The notes under the pieces: generated by a model
The model's database searches: none
What the model was told of the DNA's origin: nothing
Seen by the model: only the letters and a program-made list of their open reading frames with translations
Made by a program: the position numbers and the translations under genes
Shown: positions 27,266 through 36,813 of the stretch, in pieces
Position numbering within the stretch: the first letter of the stretch is position 1
How the letters are laid out: every line of letters begins with the position of its first letter
DNA from: Clostridiales bacterium Firm_14
GTDB taxonomy: Bacteria; Bacillota; Clostridia; Saccharofermentanales; Saccharofermentanaceae
Direction: 5' to 3'
Assembly: GCA_001604135.1 (NCBI GenBank)
Contig: LVAT01000012.1
Coordinates: forward strand, 1 to 64,000
DNA: 64,000 nucleotides

Positions 27266-29341
27266 TTATTCTTCCTCAACATTACTTGATGCAATTACCT
27301 TGTCAGCGACTTCCGGAGGAGCTGCCTCGTAACGGACGTGAGACATGGCGAACCAGCCTCTGCCCTGTGTCATTGACTTGAGGTCTGTAGCGTACTCAAG
27401 CATCTCAGCTGTAGGAACTTCTGCATTTACGACAGAACCGAGCTCGTCTGCGTCGATGCCCATGATGCGGCCACGTCTCTTATTGAGGTCGCCCATGATA
27501 TCGCCCTGCTTATCCTCTGGAATGTGAACCTCTACCTTGGAGATGGGTTCGAGGAGTACCGGGCTTGCAGCAGCCATACCTGCCTTGAATGCGAGGTTAG
27601 CAGCGATCTTGAATGCCATTTCGGAAGAGTCTACGTCGTGGTAAGAACCGTCGACCAATGTAGCCTTGAGGTTAACTACCGGATAGCCTGCGAGGATACC
27701 CTTCTTAACGGATTCCTGTAATCCCTTCTCAACTGCAGGGAAGAAGTTCTTAGGTACGGCACCGCCGAATACCTTCTCTTCGAATACGAGATCTTCTGTC
27801 TCAGGATTGGGTTCGAACTCGATCCAGACGTCACCGTACTGGCCGTGGCCGCCGGACTGCTTCTTGTGCTTACCCTGAACCTTAACCTTCTTGCGGATAG
27901 CTTCACGGTAAGGAACCTTGGGTTCGCCTAATTCACAATCAACATTGTATTTATTTTTGAGCTGGCTTACGAGAACCTTGAGCTGCATGTCGCCGATACC
28001 GGAAAGTACCATCTGCTTTGTCTCAGGGTTTGTCTCGACTGTGAAGCAATGATCTTCGTCAGCGAGCTTCGTAAGGCCGGAGATGATCTTGTCTTCGTCG
28101 CCCTTCTTTGTAGGAACGATGGACTTGGAAAGACAAGGCTGAGGGAACTTGATCTTAGGAAGTTCAACGATACGTGCACGGTCGCAGATAGTATCGTTTG
28201 TATCTGTGTTGGAGAGCTTTGAAGCTGCACCGATATCGCCTGCAGTGATGCAGTCTGTGGAGATCTGCTCCTTACCCTTAAGGAAGAACAGGCCGCCGAT
28301 CCTCTCATCCTTACCCTTTGTTGCGTTGTAAACAGTGGAGTTAGCGCGGAGAGTACCTGCGTTAACCTTGAAGATACTGATCTTACCAACGAACGGGTCA
28401 GAGATCGTCTTGAAGCAGAATGCTGCAAGAGGATCGTCAACGGAGCATGCGAGAGGCTGTGTGCTTCCGTCAGGAAGTGTAGCTTCCAAAGCGGGCTTCT
28501 TGCCTGCCGGAGGTGTGTCCTTGGAGATGCAGTTCAAGAGGAAGTCAACGCCCCAGTTCATGTAAGCGGAACCGCAGTAGATCGGGTGGAGCTTACCTTC
28601 ACGGAAGCCTGCATGTACGCCGTGACGGAACTCGTCCTCAGTGAACTTCTCACCTGCGAAGAACTTCTCCATCAATTCGTCATCTGCTTCTGCGACTACT
28701 TCGTTAACCTTCTCCTGGAGCTCGTCAACTCTCTCGTTGTACTGCTCGGGGAGCGGATACTCAACGAACTTGCCTGTTGCTTTATCTATAGAGAATGCCT
28801 TGCGGTTCATAACGTCAACGATACCTGTCATCTTGCCGTCTTCCATGATAGGGAAAGAAAGCGGGATAACAGAAGGTCCGTAGCGCTCCATCATACGTGC
28901 TGCTACAGCCTCGAAATCCGCATTAGGCTCGTCCATTCTATTCATAAAGAATAAGAAAGGAACCTTCTTACCATTCAAAAGTCTGATTGCCTTCTCGGAA
29001 CCGACGGATGTACCGCCCTTTGCCGAGATCATGATAACGCCGGAATCGGCGATCCTTATTCCGCTCATCTCTTCGCCTAAGAAGTCGAAGTCACCTGGAG
29101 TGTCGATGATATTGATCTTGCTTCCCTTATATTCGCAGCAGGCAACTGAAAGGCCTACTGACATCTGTCTCTTGATCTCCTCAGGATCGTAGTCAAGCGT
29201 AGTATTTCCGTCATTAATACGGCCCTGACGATTAATTGCTTTGGTGTAATAGAGAATAGCCTCAGCTAAGGTCGTCTTGCCGGAACCTACGTGGCCAAAC
29301 AACGCGATGTTGCGAATCTTGTCTGCGGAATAATTTTCCAT
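27266..29341 (-). CDS. elongation factor G-like GTPase (paralogue type)
   Basis: 691 residues from the ATG behind AAAGGAGG. GTPase motifs: GHVGSGKTT (G1, where true EF-G usually has a Asp-Ala-Gly version), DTPGDFDF (G3) and NRMD (G4, usually NKMD). Domains II-V follow, with SGGHGQYGDVWIEFEP typical of EF-G domain IV. The G1/G4 wording and the DYDPEEIKRQ switch region fit the second EF-G subfamily found beside canonical EF-G in many Clostridia. Its role may be in translation under particular conditions or ribosome rescue. The main fusA is not in this window. Confidence 0.85.
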   Translation of the reverse strand: MENYSADKIRNIALFGHVGSGKTTLAEAILYYTKAINRQGRINDGNTTLDYDPEEIKRQMSVGLSVACCEYKGSKINIIDTPGDFDFLGEEMSGIRIADSGVIMISAKGGTSVGSEKAIRLLNGKKVPFLFFMNRMDEPNADFEAVAARMMERYGPSVIPLSFPIMEDGKMTGIVDVMNRKAFSIDKATGKFVEYPLPEQYNERVDELQEKVNEVVAEADDELMEKFFAGEKFTEDEFRHGVHAGFREGKLHPIYCGSAYMNWGVDFLLNCISKDTPPAGKKPALEATLPDGSTQPLACSVDDPLAAFCFKTISDPFVGKISIFKVNAGTLRANSTVYNATKGKDERIGGLFFLKGKEQISTDCITAGDIGAASKLSNTDTNDTICDRARIVELPKIKFPQPCLSKSIVPTKKGDEDKIISGLTKLADEDHCFTVETNPETKQMVLSGIGDMQLKVLVSQLKNKYNVDCELGEPKVPYREAIRKKVKVQGKHKKQSGGHGQYGDVWIEFEPNPETEDLVFEEKVFGGAVPKNFFPAVEKGLQESVKKGILAGYPVVNLKATLVDGSYHDVDSSEMAFKIAANLAFKAGMAAASPVLLEPISKVEVHIPEDKQGDIMGDLNKRRGRIMGIDADELGSVVNAEVPTAEMLEYATDLKSMTQGRGWFAMSHVRYEAAPPEVADKVIASSNVEEE

Positions 29342-29519
29342 CAGTCTTTTCCTCCTTTGAAGACAAAAATAAATACTCACCTATTATATAGGATTCGATA
29401 TGCCAATTCCACAAAAAATATGTGGCAAGTCATAGTTTTTTTGTGCATAGTTTTGACGACCTACACAAATCTTTTTTAGGTTTGCCCGAAAGCCGTGGTT
29501 CTGAATGAAAAGTACTGTT

Positions 29520-29538
29520 TCCGCCTGCATTTCAGGCG
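29520..29538. other. short perfect hairpin CCGCCTG-cattt-CAGGCGG
   Basis: A 7-bp GC-rich stem with a 5-nt loop lies between the terminator of the coiled-coil gene and the EF-G-like start. On the plus strand it is followed by TTGTTATTCTT. No plus-strand gene ends here, so its function is unclear. Confidence 0.4.
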
Positions 29539-29564
29539 GTTGTTATTCTTCAGATTAAAGGAAA

Positions 29565-29594
29565 TAAAAAAGAGGCCGCCCGCCGGGCAGCCTC
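29565..29594 (-). terminator. Rho-independent terminator after the zinc-ribbon/coiled-coil gene
   Basis: An 11-bp stem (one G-U) pairing AGAGGCTGCCC with GGGCGGCCTCT around a 3-nt loop, followed by six T on the minus strand. Confidence 0.9.
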
Positions 29595-29620
29595 TATGTA
29601 AAAGCAATGTAAGATAACTC

Positions 29621-31324
29621 TTATACCCTCGGCTTACCGAAGATGAGTACCAGTCTGTCTTCCTTCTGTGCGAAAGGACTTCCGGAGAGTGAGGACAAAC
29701 CGGCTTCTGAACCGCCGCCCATTGAAGAGATGAGCTTACCGCCGTCATCGTCTACAACGTGGATCAATGTCCAGCCTTCGGATGACTTCTTCTTGAGGAG
29801 CTTTGTGAGAGCTTCAACGTTAACTTCAGATGACTTGTTGTGCTCGACAACTTCAACGGAATAATCCATGGGTGTGCCGAATCCGCCGCCGCCTGATCTG
29901 ACTCTCTTTTCCAATTCTGCAACTGCTGCGTCGAGTGATGCAAGCTTCTTTTCAAGCTCAGCCTTCTCCATCTCTTTCTCCTTAACCTGTTTTTCTAATT
30001 CTTCGATCTGATCGAGCATCTTGCCCTTTTCGCTCTCGCTTAAGGCAGCCTGCTTGAGGAATACGGACTGCTTCTCGGCATTGAGAACGATCTCCTGGGC
30101 TGCAGCTTCTGCAAGAACTGTAGCGTTCTTGGAGTCTGCGATGATCTCCTTGGCTTCCTTAAGTTCTGCCTGGAGTCCCTTGATCTGAGACTGGATCTCT
30201 TCAGACTCTTTGCGGTACTCGGTGTATTCCTTCTCTGCCTGAGCCTTCTTGTCTTCAGCCTCTTCGAGTTCTTTTCTGGAAGCTTCCATTGTCTCGTCGA
30301 GATCCTTGCGCTGCTGGTTGATCTCCTTCTCGAAGGTTGCGATCTCAGCATTGAGCTCATCTCTCTTTGCCATGGCAGCTTCAGCTTCGATCATTACGGC
30401 CTTAGCCTTCTCTGTCATGTCATCAAGTTCAGCCTGAGCCTGCTTGTTGCGCTCCTCAAGGTGAACGATGATCTTATCTCTCTCGGCCTGAGCCTCAGCG
30501 ATGAGCTTCTCCTTCTCGGCATTGGCGATATCTCTGTCGCGCTCTGCTTCCTGCTTCATCTTGAGAACGTCAGCTGCCTGCTTCTCTGCGATCTTCTTAT
30601 TCTCTTCGGCGATCTTGATCTTTTCCTTCTCGAAGTCTTCGCCGAGCTTAACGATCTTAGCCTCAGCTGCCTTGATCTCCTTTTCCTTCTCAGCCTTGAT
30701 CTTGTCGGCGTTGTCCATCATTGCCTGGACTTCTTTTGCCTGGGCAATGAGTTCGTCTCTCTGAGCAAGTGCTGCTGCATATTCTTTCTCGACCTGAGCT
30801 GCGAGCTGTTCTGTCTGCTTCTGGGTCTCTTCGTAGATCTTCTGCTGCTCGATTCTTGCAGCTTCGATCATCTCGTCGTGTTCTTTCTGAGACTTCTTCT
30901 TGGCTTCCGCCATCATCTCATTGCATTCTTTACGGAGTGTGTCTCTCTTATCACGAGCCTCGATAACTTCATCACGGATAGTATCGACGGACTTCTCTAA
31001 TGCTTCCTGCTCAGCGAGCTTCTTCTTCTGGAATGTTGTGAACTCTTTATCGAGCTTGGCTCTCTCGGTCTCGAACTGCTGCTGCATGGTCGCATAATCG
31101 TTCTTCAGCTTATCCAGAGCTTCGAGGATCCTCTTCTCTTCTTCGGAACGCTTTGCTTCAGCACGGGCAATGTTCTCAGCCTGCTTCTGATCAAGGATCT
31201 TCTTTGCTTCAGCCGCAGCTTCGTCGTTATTACCCTGGGAAGCCTTCTGGAAATCGTATTTGCACATTGAGCAGCGAGCAACATTGTCGCCCATCATTAC
31301 GCCGCAAACCGGACATCTCTTCAT
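29621..31324 (-). CDS. zinc-ribbon / long coiled-coil / DUF4177-like protein
   Basis: 567 residues behind an AGGAGAAT site. The N-terminus is a zinc ribbon (CPVCGVMM...CSMCKYDF, Cys at 4, 7, 18, 21). Residues about 33-465 are an almost unbroken heptad-rich, Glu/Lys/Ala coiled coil. A Gly-rich hinge leads to an 80-residue C-terminal domain (YSVEVVEHN...EGWTLIHVVDDDG...LVLIFGKPRV) that looks like DUF4177. There is no signal peptide or membrane helix. A structural or chromosome-associated role is possible, but no function can be assigned. Confidence 0.75.
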   Translation of the reverse strand: MKRCPVCGVMMGDNVARCSMCKYDFQKASQGNNDEAAAEAKKILDQKQAENIARAEAKRSEEEKRILEALDKLKNDYATMQQQFETERAKLDKEFTTFQKKKLAEQEALEKSVDTIRDEVIEARDKRDTLRKECNEMMAEAKKKSQKEHDEMIEAARIEQQKIYEETQKQTEQLAAQVEKEYAAALAQRDELIAQAKEVQAMMDNADKIKAEKEKEIKAAEAKIVKLGEDFEKEKIKIAEENKKIAEKQAADVLKMKQEAERDRDIANAEKEKLIAEAQAERDKIIVHLEERNKQAQAELDDMTEKAKAVMIEAEAAMAKRDELNAEIATFEKEINQQRKDLDETMEASRKELEEAEDKKAQAEKEYTEYRKESEEIQSQIKGLQAELKEAKEIIADSKNATVLAEAAAQEIVLNAEKQSVFLKQAALSESEKGKMLDQIEELEKQVKEKEMEKAELEKKLASLDAAVAELEKRVRSGGGGFGTPMDYSVEVVEHNKSSEVNVEALTKLLKKKSSEGWTLIHVVDDDGGKLISSMGGGSEAGLSSLSGSPFAQKEDRLVLIFGKPRV

Positions 31325-31523
31325 ACCTGATTCTCCTAAAAACGCACGCGAAAATAAACACGCGCAAAAAATGATATGCCCTATTATATACCAGGGCTCT
31401 TGAAAAGATTAAGTTTTCTTAAAAAGAATTTTATAAATTTTTAGTTAATTTTCGGAACGAACCGCTCCGGCAAGCCTGCTTTTTTGTGTGTAATGTCCTA
31501 TTCGTATGCGTTTGAGCCATCCT

Positions 31524-31529
31524 TATAAT
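31524..31529 (+). promoter_or_regulatory. possible -10 box for the peptide-binding protein gene
   Basis: A perfect TATAAT ends 27 bp before the ATG at 31557. The -35 region is poor. It is placed well to drive the following gene. Confidence 0.45.
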
Positions 31530-31556
31530 GAATTAACTGTTATACAGGAGGGGAAT

Positions 31557-33080
31557 ATGAAAAGATCATTTATCAAAAGCGCAGTCATCGCATCTGTTAT
31601 CGCTATTGCGGCAGCAAGCTTTGCGGGATGCACAAATAAGGCCGGCGCGGCTAATAACAATGCCGTTGTCGGAATCACTCAGGAACCCGCTATCTTCGAT
31701 CCGCACACGGTAGTAGCAGCAGGCGACAGAGAGATCATTTTCAATGTATACGAAGGTCTTTACAAGTACGACAGCAAGGGCAATCTCAATCCCTGTCTTG
31801 CTACTGACGTAGCTATCTCTGACGATGCATCCGTATATACATTCACGATCAGAGAGGGTGTTAAGTTCCACGACGGTTCTGACCTCGACGCAGCTGACGT
31901 TGTTTATTCGCTCAAGCGTGCTGCAGGCCTTCTCGATAACCAGGACGGAACGGCTCTCGTACAGGAACTCGACTCCATCAAGGACGTAACGGCTGTTGAC
32001 GGCGGCAAGGTAGCTGTTACTCTCGAATCCGGCAACACAGAGCTCTTAAGCTATTTCACGACAGGCATCATTCCTGAAGGTTACGATAACTGCCAGGCTG
32101 CTCCCGTCGGAACAGGCCCTTTCAAGTTTGAGTCTTATAATCCCGGCCAGAGCGTAGTCGTCGTAAAGAACGACAACTACTGGCAGAAGGGTCTTCCTTA
32201 CCTCGACAAGGTTACTTTCAAGGTATGTGCAGACATGGACGCAGGCCTCACAGAGCTTGCAGCAGGCTCCATCGATATCTTCCCTTATCTTACGACCGAC
32301 CGTGCAAACCAGCTCGACAAGGCTAAGTACAACATCCTTTCGAACGGTTCGAACATGGTTCAGATCTTCGCTCTCAACAATTCCGTTGAGCCCCTGAACA
32401 ACATCAAGGTACGTCAGGCGATCAACTATGCTGTAAGCAGAAAAGACGTTATCTCCGTTACAATGGACGGCGCAGGCGTCGAGCTTACGACTGCAATGAG
32501 CCCTGCAATGGGAAGCTATTACGATACTTCACTCGACGGAACATTCAATCAGGATGTTGAAAAGGCTAAGGCACTTCTCGCTGAAGCAGGTTATGAGAAC
32601 GGCTTCGACATCACTTGCACGGTTCCTTCTTCTTACCTGATCCACGTAAACACTGCAGTAGAGCTCGCTTCCGAGCTTAAGGCTGTCGGCATCAACATGG
32701 AGATCAAGCAGGTAGACTGGGCTACATGGCTCGAGAAGGTTTACACAAACCGTCAGTATGAGACAACAGTCATCGCCCTTACAAGCGACTATGCTCCTTA
32801 CGATGTTCTTGAGCGTTATCAGTCAACAGCATCCGGCAACTTCATCAACTACAAAAACGATAAGGTCGACGAGCTCATGGGCAAGATCCCTTCTATTGCT
32901 GATACAAAGGAAAAGACAGAGCTCTACCATCAGGTATTAAAGCTCCTTACAGATGACGCTTGCTCAGTATATCTTCAGGACCCTACAACGATCACTGCGG
33001 TATCCACAAGACTTGAAGGCTACAACGTATATCCGATGTACGTTCAGGATATGTCACAGGTAAAGGTCGTAGGCAACTGA
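31557..33080 (+). CDS. oligopeptide/dipeptide ABC transporter substrate-binding lipoprotein
   Basis: 507 residues from the ATG behind AGGAGGGG. The signal peptide ends in the lipobox FAGC (Cys22), so the mature protein is lipid-anchored outside. The SBP_bac_5 (DppA/OppA) fold is evident: NVYEGLYKYD, YTFTIREGVKFHDGSDLDAADVVYSLKR, VGTGPFKFESYNPGQ and VRQAINYAVSRKDV. Its partner permeases and ATPase follow on the same strand after a terminator and a second promoter, allowing more binding protein than transporter. It binds peptides or possibly nickel-type ligands; peptide is the default. Confidence 0.9.
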   Translation: MKRSFIKSAVIASVIAIAAASFAGCTNKAGAANNNAVVGITQEPAIFDPHTVVAAGDREIIFNVYEGLYKYDSKGNLNPCLATDVAISDDASVYTFTIREGVKFHDGSDLDAADVVYSLKRAAGLLDNQDGTALVQELDSIKDVTAVDGGKVAVTLESGNTELLSYFTTGIIPEGYDNCQAAPVGTGPFKFESYNPGQSVVVVKNDNYWQKGLPYLDKVTFKVCADMDAGLTELAAGSIDIFPYLTTDRANQLDKAKYNILSNGSNMVQIFALNNSVEPLNNIKVRQAINYAVSRKDVISVTMDGAGVELTTAMSPAMGSYYDTSLDGTFNQDVEKAKALLAEAGYENGFDITCTVPSSYLIHVNTAVELASELKAVGINMEIKQVDWATWLEKVYTNRQYETTVIALTSDYAPYDVLERYQSTASGNFINYKNDKVDELMGKIPSIADTKEKTELYHQVLKLLTDDACSVYLQDPTTITAVSTRLEGYNVYPMYVQDMSQVKVVGN

Positions 33081-33103
33081 TAAGCCTTTAAATACTGTCT
33101 ATC

Positions 33104-33136
33104 AAGGAGTTGCCTGATCCGGGCAGCTCCTTTTTC
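33104..33136 (+). terminator. intra-cluster terminator after the binding-protein gene
   Basis: AAGGAGTTGCC pairs with GGCAGCTCCTT (one G-U) around a short loop, followed by TTTTTCTTTT. It separates the binding-protein gene from the permease genes. Confidence 0.85.
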
Positions 33137-33137
33137 T

Positions 33138-33165
33138 TTTGATTTGCGCGAAAAGCATATATAAT
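33138..33165 (+). promoter_or_regulatory. probable promoter for the permease/ATPase genes
   Basis: A perfect TATAAT at 33160-33165 with a weak -35-like TTTGAT 16 bp upstream. It is directly after the terminator and 41 bp before the TTG start. Confidence 0.5.
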
Positions 33166-33205
33166 GAATTGTTAATTTACGCGATTATTTAAGGGGGATA
33201 AAAGT

Positions 33206-34159
33206 TTGCAGGGCAAGGTCGGCTATTTCGTCGGTAAACTCGTTGAGCTTCTGGTGACACTTCTTCTCGTGTCATTGCTTGTTTTCGCTGCCTTCTCGAT
33301 CATCCCCGGCGACACCGCGAGGATAATGCTCGGACCCGATGCTTCCGAAGCCCAGGTCAATCTCCTGAGGACCCAGCTCGGCCTCGACAAGCCCCTTGTG
33401 GCACGCTATTTCTCATGGCTTTTCGGGATCCTCACATTTAATCCCGGAACCTCATATGCATATAACATGAGCGTCGGAGAGCTCATCTCGCAAAGGCTCC
33501 CTGTCACTATCGGCATGAGCGCGATCGCAATGGTTATGGTCGTCCTGATCTCTTACCCTCTTGCAGTATTAAGCGCGCGCAAACCGGGACGCTTAGGCGA
33601 TCAGGTATGCTCCGTCATAGGACATGTCCTCTTTGCGATCCCGCCTTATGTCGCATCGCTCCTGCTGATCCTTCTTGCGAGTTCATTATTCTCGCTTGTT
33701 ACCGTCGGCAATTACGTAGCGCCGTCAGATGATTTCTCAGGCTTTGTCGGATGCCTTCTCCTGCCGTCATTTGCGATCGCACTTCCGAAGATCGCGATGA
33801 GCTTCAAGTTCTTGAGATCTTCCATTATCGAGCAGAGGGCATCTGACTATGTGCGCACATCGAAGAGCCACGGCCTTTCTGACCTGAAGATACTTGTACG
33901 CCACGTTCTGCCGAACTCCAACGTATCTTCAATCACGATAATTTCGATCATCTTATCCGACATTTTAGGCGGAAGCCTCATTGTCGAGCAGGTCTTCAAT
34001 CTTCCCGGATTGGGACGTTTGCTGCTCTCTGCGATATCCAGAAGAGACTTTCCTCTCCTTTCCGGAATCGTTTTCTATCTCGCGTTCATAACGGTACTTC
34101 TGTACTTCTTATCCGATATTCTGGCCGCGATCACAGATCCCAGGATCAGGCTTAAGTAA
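33206..34159 (+). CDS. peptide ABC transporter permease, DppB-type
   Basis: 317 residues read from TTG, chosen because AGGGGGAT lies 7 bases upstream and no ATG fits. The N-terminal helix is followed by the periplasmic loop typical of DppB (PGDTARIMLGPDASEAQ), then about five helices. The EAA-type motif (KSHGLSDLKILVRHVLPN) that docks to the ATPase is at about 230, and the GGSLIVEQVFNLPGLG block follows. It forms a heterodimeric channel with the next gene. Confidence 0.92.
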   Translation: MQGKVGYFVGKLVELLVTLLLVSLLVFAAFSIIPGDTARIMLGPDASEAQVNLLRTQLGLDKPLVARYFSWLFGILTFNPGTSYAYNMSVGELISQRLPVTIGMSAIAMVMVVLISYPLAVLSARKPGRLGDQVCSVIGHVLFAIPPYVASLLLILLASSLFSLVTVGNYVAPSDDFSGFVGCLLLPSFAIALPKIAMSFKFLRSSIIEQRASDYVRTSKSHGLSDLKILVRHVLPNSNVSSITIISIILSDILGGSLIVEQVFNLPGLGRLLLSAISRRDFPLLSGIVFYLAFITVLLYFLSDILAAITDPRIRLK

Positions 34160-34175
34160 GGAGGATCTGCAAAGT

Positions 34176-35018
34176 ATGGAAACCGTCAAGCGCAATAAAT
34201 ACAGATCTCCTGAAGCATCCGCCTTCTACATGGCGGGTCTGACGCTCTTAGGGATCGTCGTAATCACATTCATAATCTCTTTGTTCTGGACGCCTTATTC
34301 TCCGGATGCGACAGATGCTTCGGCAAAGCTCCTCGCACCCTGCTTAGAGCACCCGTTCGGAACGGACAATTTCGGCAGGGACGTCTTATCGCGCGTCATG
34401 GCAGCATCGAAATACACGATCTACATTTCAGCCGCAGGCGTTGCGATCGCTCTCATCCTCGGAACTGTCGCAGGCATCCCCGCAGGCTATTTCGGCGGGT
34501 ACATCGACAAAGGGATCATGCTCCTCGGCAACAGCATAATGTGCTTCCCCGGTATCCTCTTAGCGCTCGTGGCAGTCGCTGTTTTCGGCGCTTCCGTCGG
34601 AAACGTAATCTGGGCGCTGGGCCTTGTTTTCGCGCCGACCTTCGCGAGAGTATGCCGTGTAGGCACGATGGAGATAAAAGAATTGGATTATATAACGCAC
34701 GCGCGCGTAATGGGTGTTAAGCCTTACCGCATCATGGCGATGCACATATTCCCTAATCTCGTCCCGCAGCTCCTTCCGGCAACCGTCATCGGCCTTGCCA
34801 ACATGACGCTCTTCGAATCCGGCATGAGTTATCTCGGGCTTGGCGTTCAGCCCCCTGACGCTTCATTCGGCAAGATGCTCTCGGACAGCCAGGCATATAT
34901 CCGCGTGGCTCCCTGGCTCGTCATATTTCCTGCCCTGATGCTGGTCTTCTACATTCTGGGCCTCTATTTCATTTCAGAGGGACTCCGTGTCAACCTCGCG
35001 AAAGGAGGCAAGCGATGA
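34176..35018 (+). CDS. peptide ABC transporter permease, DppC-type
   Basis: 280 residues with an AAGGAGG site. The N-terminal motif HPFGTDNFGRDVLSR and the EAA loop (ARVMGVKPYRIMAMHIFPNLVPQ) are characteristic of DppC/OppC. Six hydrophobic segments are visible. Its stop overlaps the ATPase start by four bases (ATGA), so translation is coupled. Confidence 0.92.
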   Translation: METVKRNKYRSPEASAFYMAGLTLLGIVVITFIISLFWTPYSPDATDASAKLLAPCLEHPFGTDNFGRDVLSRVMAASKYTIYISAAGVAIALILGTVAGIPAGYFGGYIDKGIMLLGNSIMCFPGILLALVAVAVFGASVGNVIWALGLVFAPTFARVCRVGTMEIKELDYITHARVMGVKPYRIMAMHIFPNLVPQLLPATVIGLANMTLFESGMSYLGLGVQPPDASFGKMLSDSQAYIRVAPWLVIFPALMLVFYILGLYFISEGLRVNLAKGGKR

Positions 35019-36661
35019 CCCGCCACATACACATTGTTAAGGTCCATCACCTGACCCTCTCGTTCCCGACACGCAAGAATCCCAATCCGAAGCCGGTATT
35101 GGATGACGTCGATTTCGGAATCAGAGACGGCGAGATCTTAGGCCTCATCGGCAACTCCGGCTGCGGCAAAACCATGACTTCGCTGGCGATCGCAGGCCTT
35201 CTGCCCGAGAATGCGGAGATCACTTCGGGATCGATCAAATTCGCCGGAAAGAATCTCCTTGAGATGAGTCCCAAGGAACGCCGCGCCATGCTCGGAAAAG
35301 ACATCGGAATGATCTTCCAGGAACCTTCAACTGCGTTAGATCCTCTCATGGTGATCGGCAAACAGTTAGAAGAAGTCCTCACCGCACACAAGGAAAATAA
35401 CCTGTCAAAAGAAGAACGCCGTCAGGCGATCATTGACATGCTTAAGCTCGTGGGCTTTCCTAATGCCGAAGAGATCATGACGCGCTATCCGCACCAGTTA
35501 TCAGGCGGCCAGCGCCAGAGAGTCCTCATCGCAGGCGCAGCGCTTCTTAAACCGCGCCTTCTCATCTGCGACGAGCCTACTTCATCACTCGATACCGTTA
35601 CGACGATCTCCATTCTGGAGCTCCTCAAAGAGCTCTGCCATAAGCTCCACATAACGATCCTCTTCATCTCTCACGACCTCTCTGTCGTAAGAGGTTTCTG
35701 CGACCGCGTCATGGTCATGAGAAACGGCAAGATCGTCGACAGGGATACGGCGTCAGATATCCTTACAAACCCCAGAAACGCTTTCACGGCCGAGCTCCTG
35801 ACCAATGCCAGACTTGACACGAGAATACTCGGCTTTGAGCCCATCAAGGTCGATTACGAAAAGGAGCCCGTCCTTACCGCGAAAGATATTACCGCAGGTT
35901 ACGGAAGGTCACTTTTCGAGAACATAAAAAATAAAAAGTCCAAAGACGCCGGCATTAACATGGTGCTCAAGGGCGTATCCCTAGACGTCTATCCGAATGA
36001 GATCTTAGGTCTCATCGGCGGCTCCGGTTCAGGCAAGACAACGCTAATCAGATCACTCCTGGGGCTCCTCCCTCATACGGGCACGGTCAGCATCAAGAGC
36101 GACAGGATCGGCGTCATATTCCAGGATCCCGTATCCTGCCTTAACCCTGCGCATACTATCAAGTGGCATATGTTGGAAGCCCTGAACGCTTCTTCAAGAG
36201 CAAAGGAGATCAAGGGCACGGGCACATATGAAGAACGCAAGGCCAGAACCCGCGCCCGCATCATTGAGGTGCTCGATATCTGCGGCCTGGGCGAAGAATA
36301 CTTAACGCGCCACCCCAACGAACTCTCGGGCGGCCAGCGCCAGCGTGTCGCTATCGCAATGTGCCTTGTACAGGATCCGTCCCTCATCATTGCGGATGAG
36401 CCGTTCTCATCACTGGATGCCAGTTCTTCAGCTGAGCTCTTGAAGCTCGTCACGGACATCAACAGAGAGCAGCATACGGCTTTCCTTCTCATCACGCATA
36501 ACATTCACATCGTAAGACAGATCGCGCCCAGAGTTATCGTCATGAGCGACGGCAAGATCTGCGAAGAAGGCATTACCTCCGACGTTCTTAATGATCCTAA
36601 ATCGGAAGCAGCTTCCGCCCTCCTTGCGGCTGAGCGTCAGATACACGGCAGCTTATCCTGA
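35015..36661 (+). CDS. fused double ABC ATPase of a peptide importer (DppD-DppF in one chain)
   Basis: 548 residues holding two complete ABC domains. The first (about 1-255) has Walker A GNSGCGKT (about 45), LSGGQRQRV and the Walker B LLICDEPTSSLD. The second (about 285-540) has GGSGSGKT (about 334), a second LSGGQRQRV, and Walker B LIIADEPFSSLD. In many bacteria these are two genes, but the fused form is known for this transporter class. No frameshift or extra stop is seen. It energises uptake through the two permeases upstream. Confidence 0.93.
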   Translation: MTRHIHIVKVHHLTLSFPTRKNPNPKPVLDDVDFGIRDGEILGLIGNSGCGKTMTSLAIAGLLPENAEITSGSIKFAGKNLLEMSPKERRAMLGKDIGMIFQEPSTALDPLMVIGKQLEEVLTAHKENNLSKEERRQAIIDMLKLVGFPNAEEIMTRYPHQLSGGQRQRVLIAGAALLKPRLLICDEPTSSLDTVTTISILELLKELCHKLHITILFISHDLSVVRGFCDRVMVMRNGKIVDRDTASDILTNPRNAFTAELLTNARLDTRILGFEPIKVDYEKEPVLTAKDITAGYGRSLFENIKNKKSKDAGINMVLKGVSLDVYPNEILGLIGGSGSGKTTLIRSLLGLLPHTGTVSIKSDRIGVIFQDPVSCLNPAHTIKWHMLEALNASSRAKEIKGTGTYEERKARTRARIIEVLDICGLGEEYLTRHPNELSGGQRQRVAIAMCLVQDPSLIIADEPFSSLDASSSAELLKLVTDINREQHTAFLLITHNIHIVRQIAPRVIVMSDGKICEEGITSDVLNDPKSEAASALLAAERQIHGSLS

Positions 36662-36693
36662 TCAACCGGTTATTTCCCCGTAAACGCAAGACA

Positions 36694-36753
36694 GGCTGCT
36701 CCGAAGAGCAGCCCATCTCAAGGGTGATCTATATAAAGTGGATGCCACTTTAT
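36694..36753 (+). terminator. two hairpins after the peptide-transporter operon
   Basis: GGCTGCTC-cgaa-GAGCAGCC (36694-36713) and ATAAAGTGG-atg-CCACTTTAT (36733-36753). Neither has a strong T-run directly after it (T-rich sequence follows at 36770-36782), so termination is likely but not textbook. The pair may serve both convergent genes. Confidence 0.5.
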
Positions 36754-36813
36754 GACTGTTTAATTGATTCTTCCCCTTTTTTCAATGCCTGTAAATCATT
36801 TCAATAAACTTGA

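Noticed and set aside
35015-36661. Artificial fusion of DppD and DppF by sequencing error
   Set aside because: Both halves are complete in one frame with a linker, and fused ATPases of this type are known.
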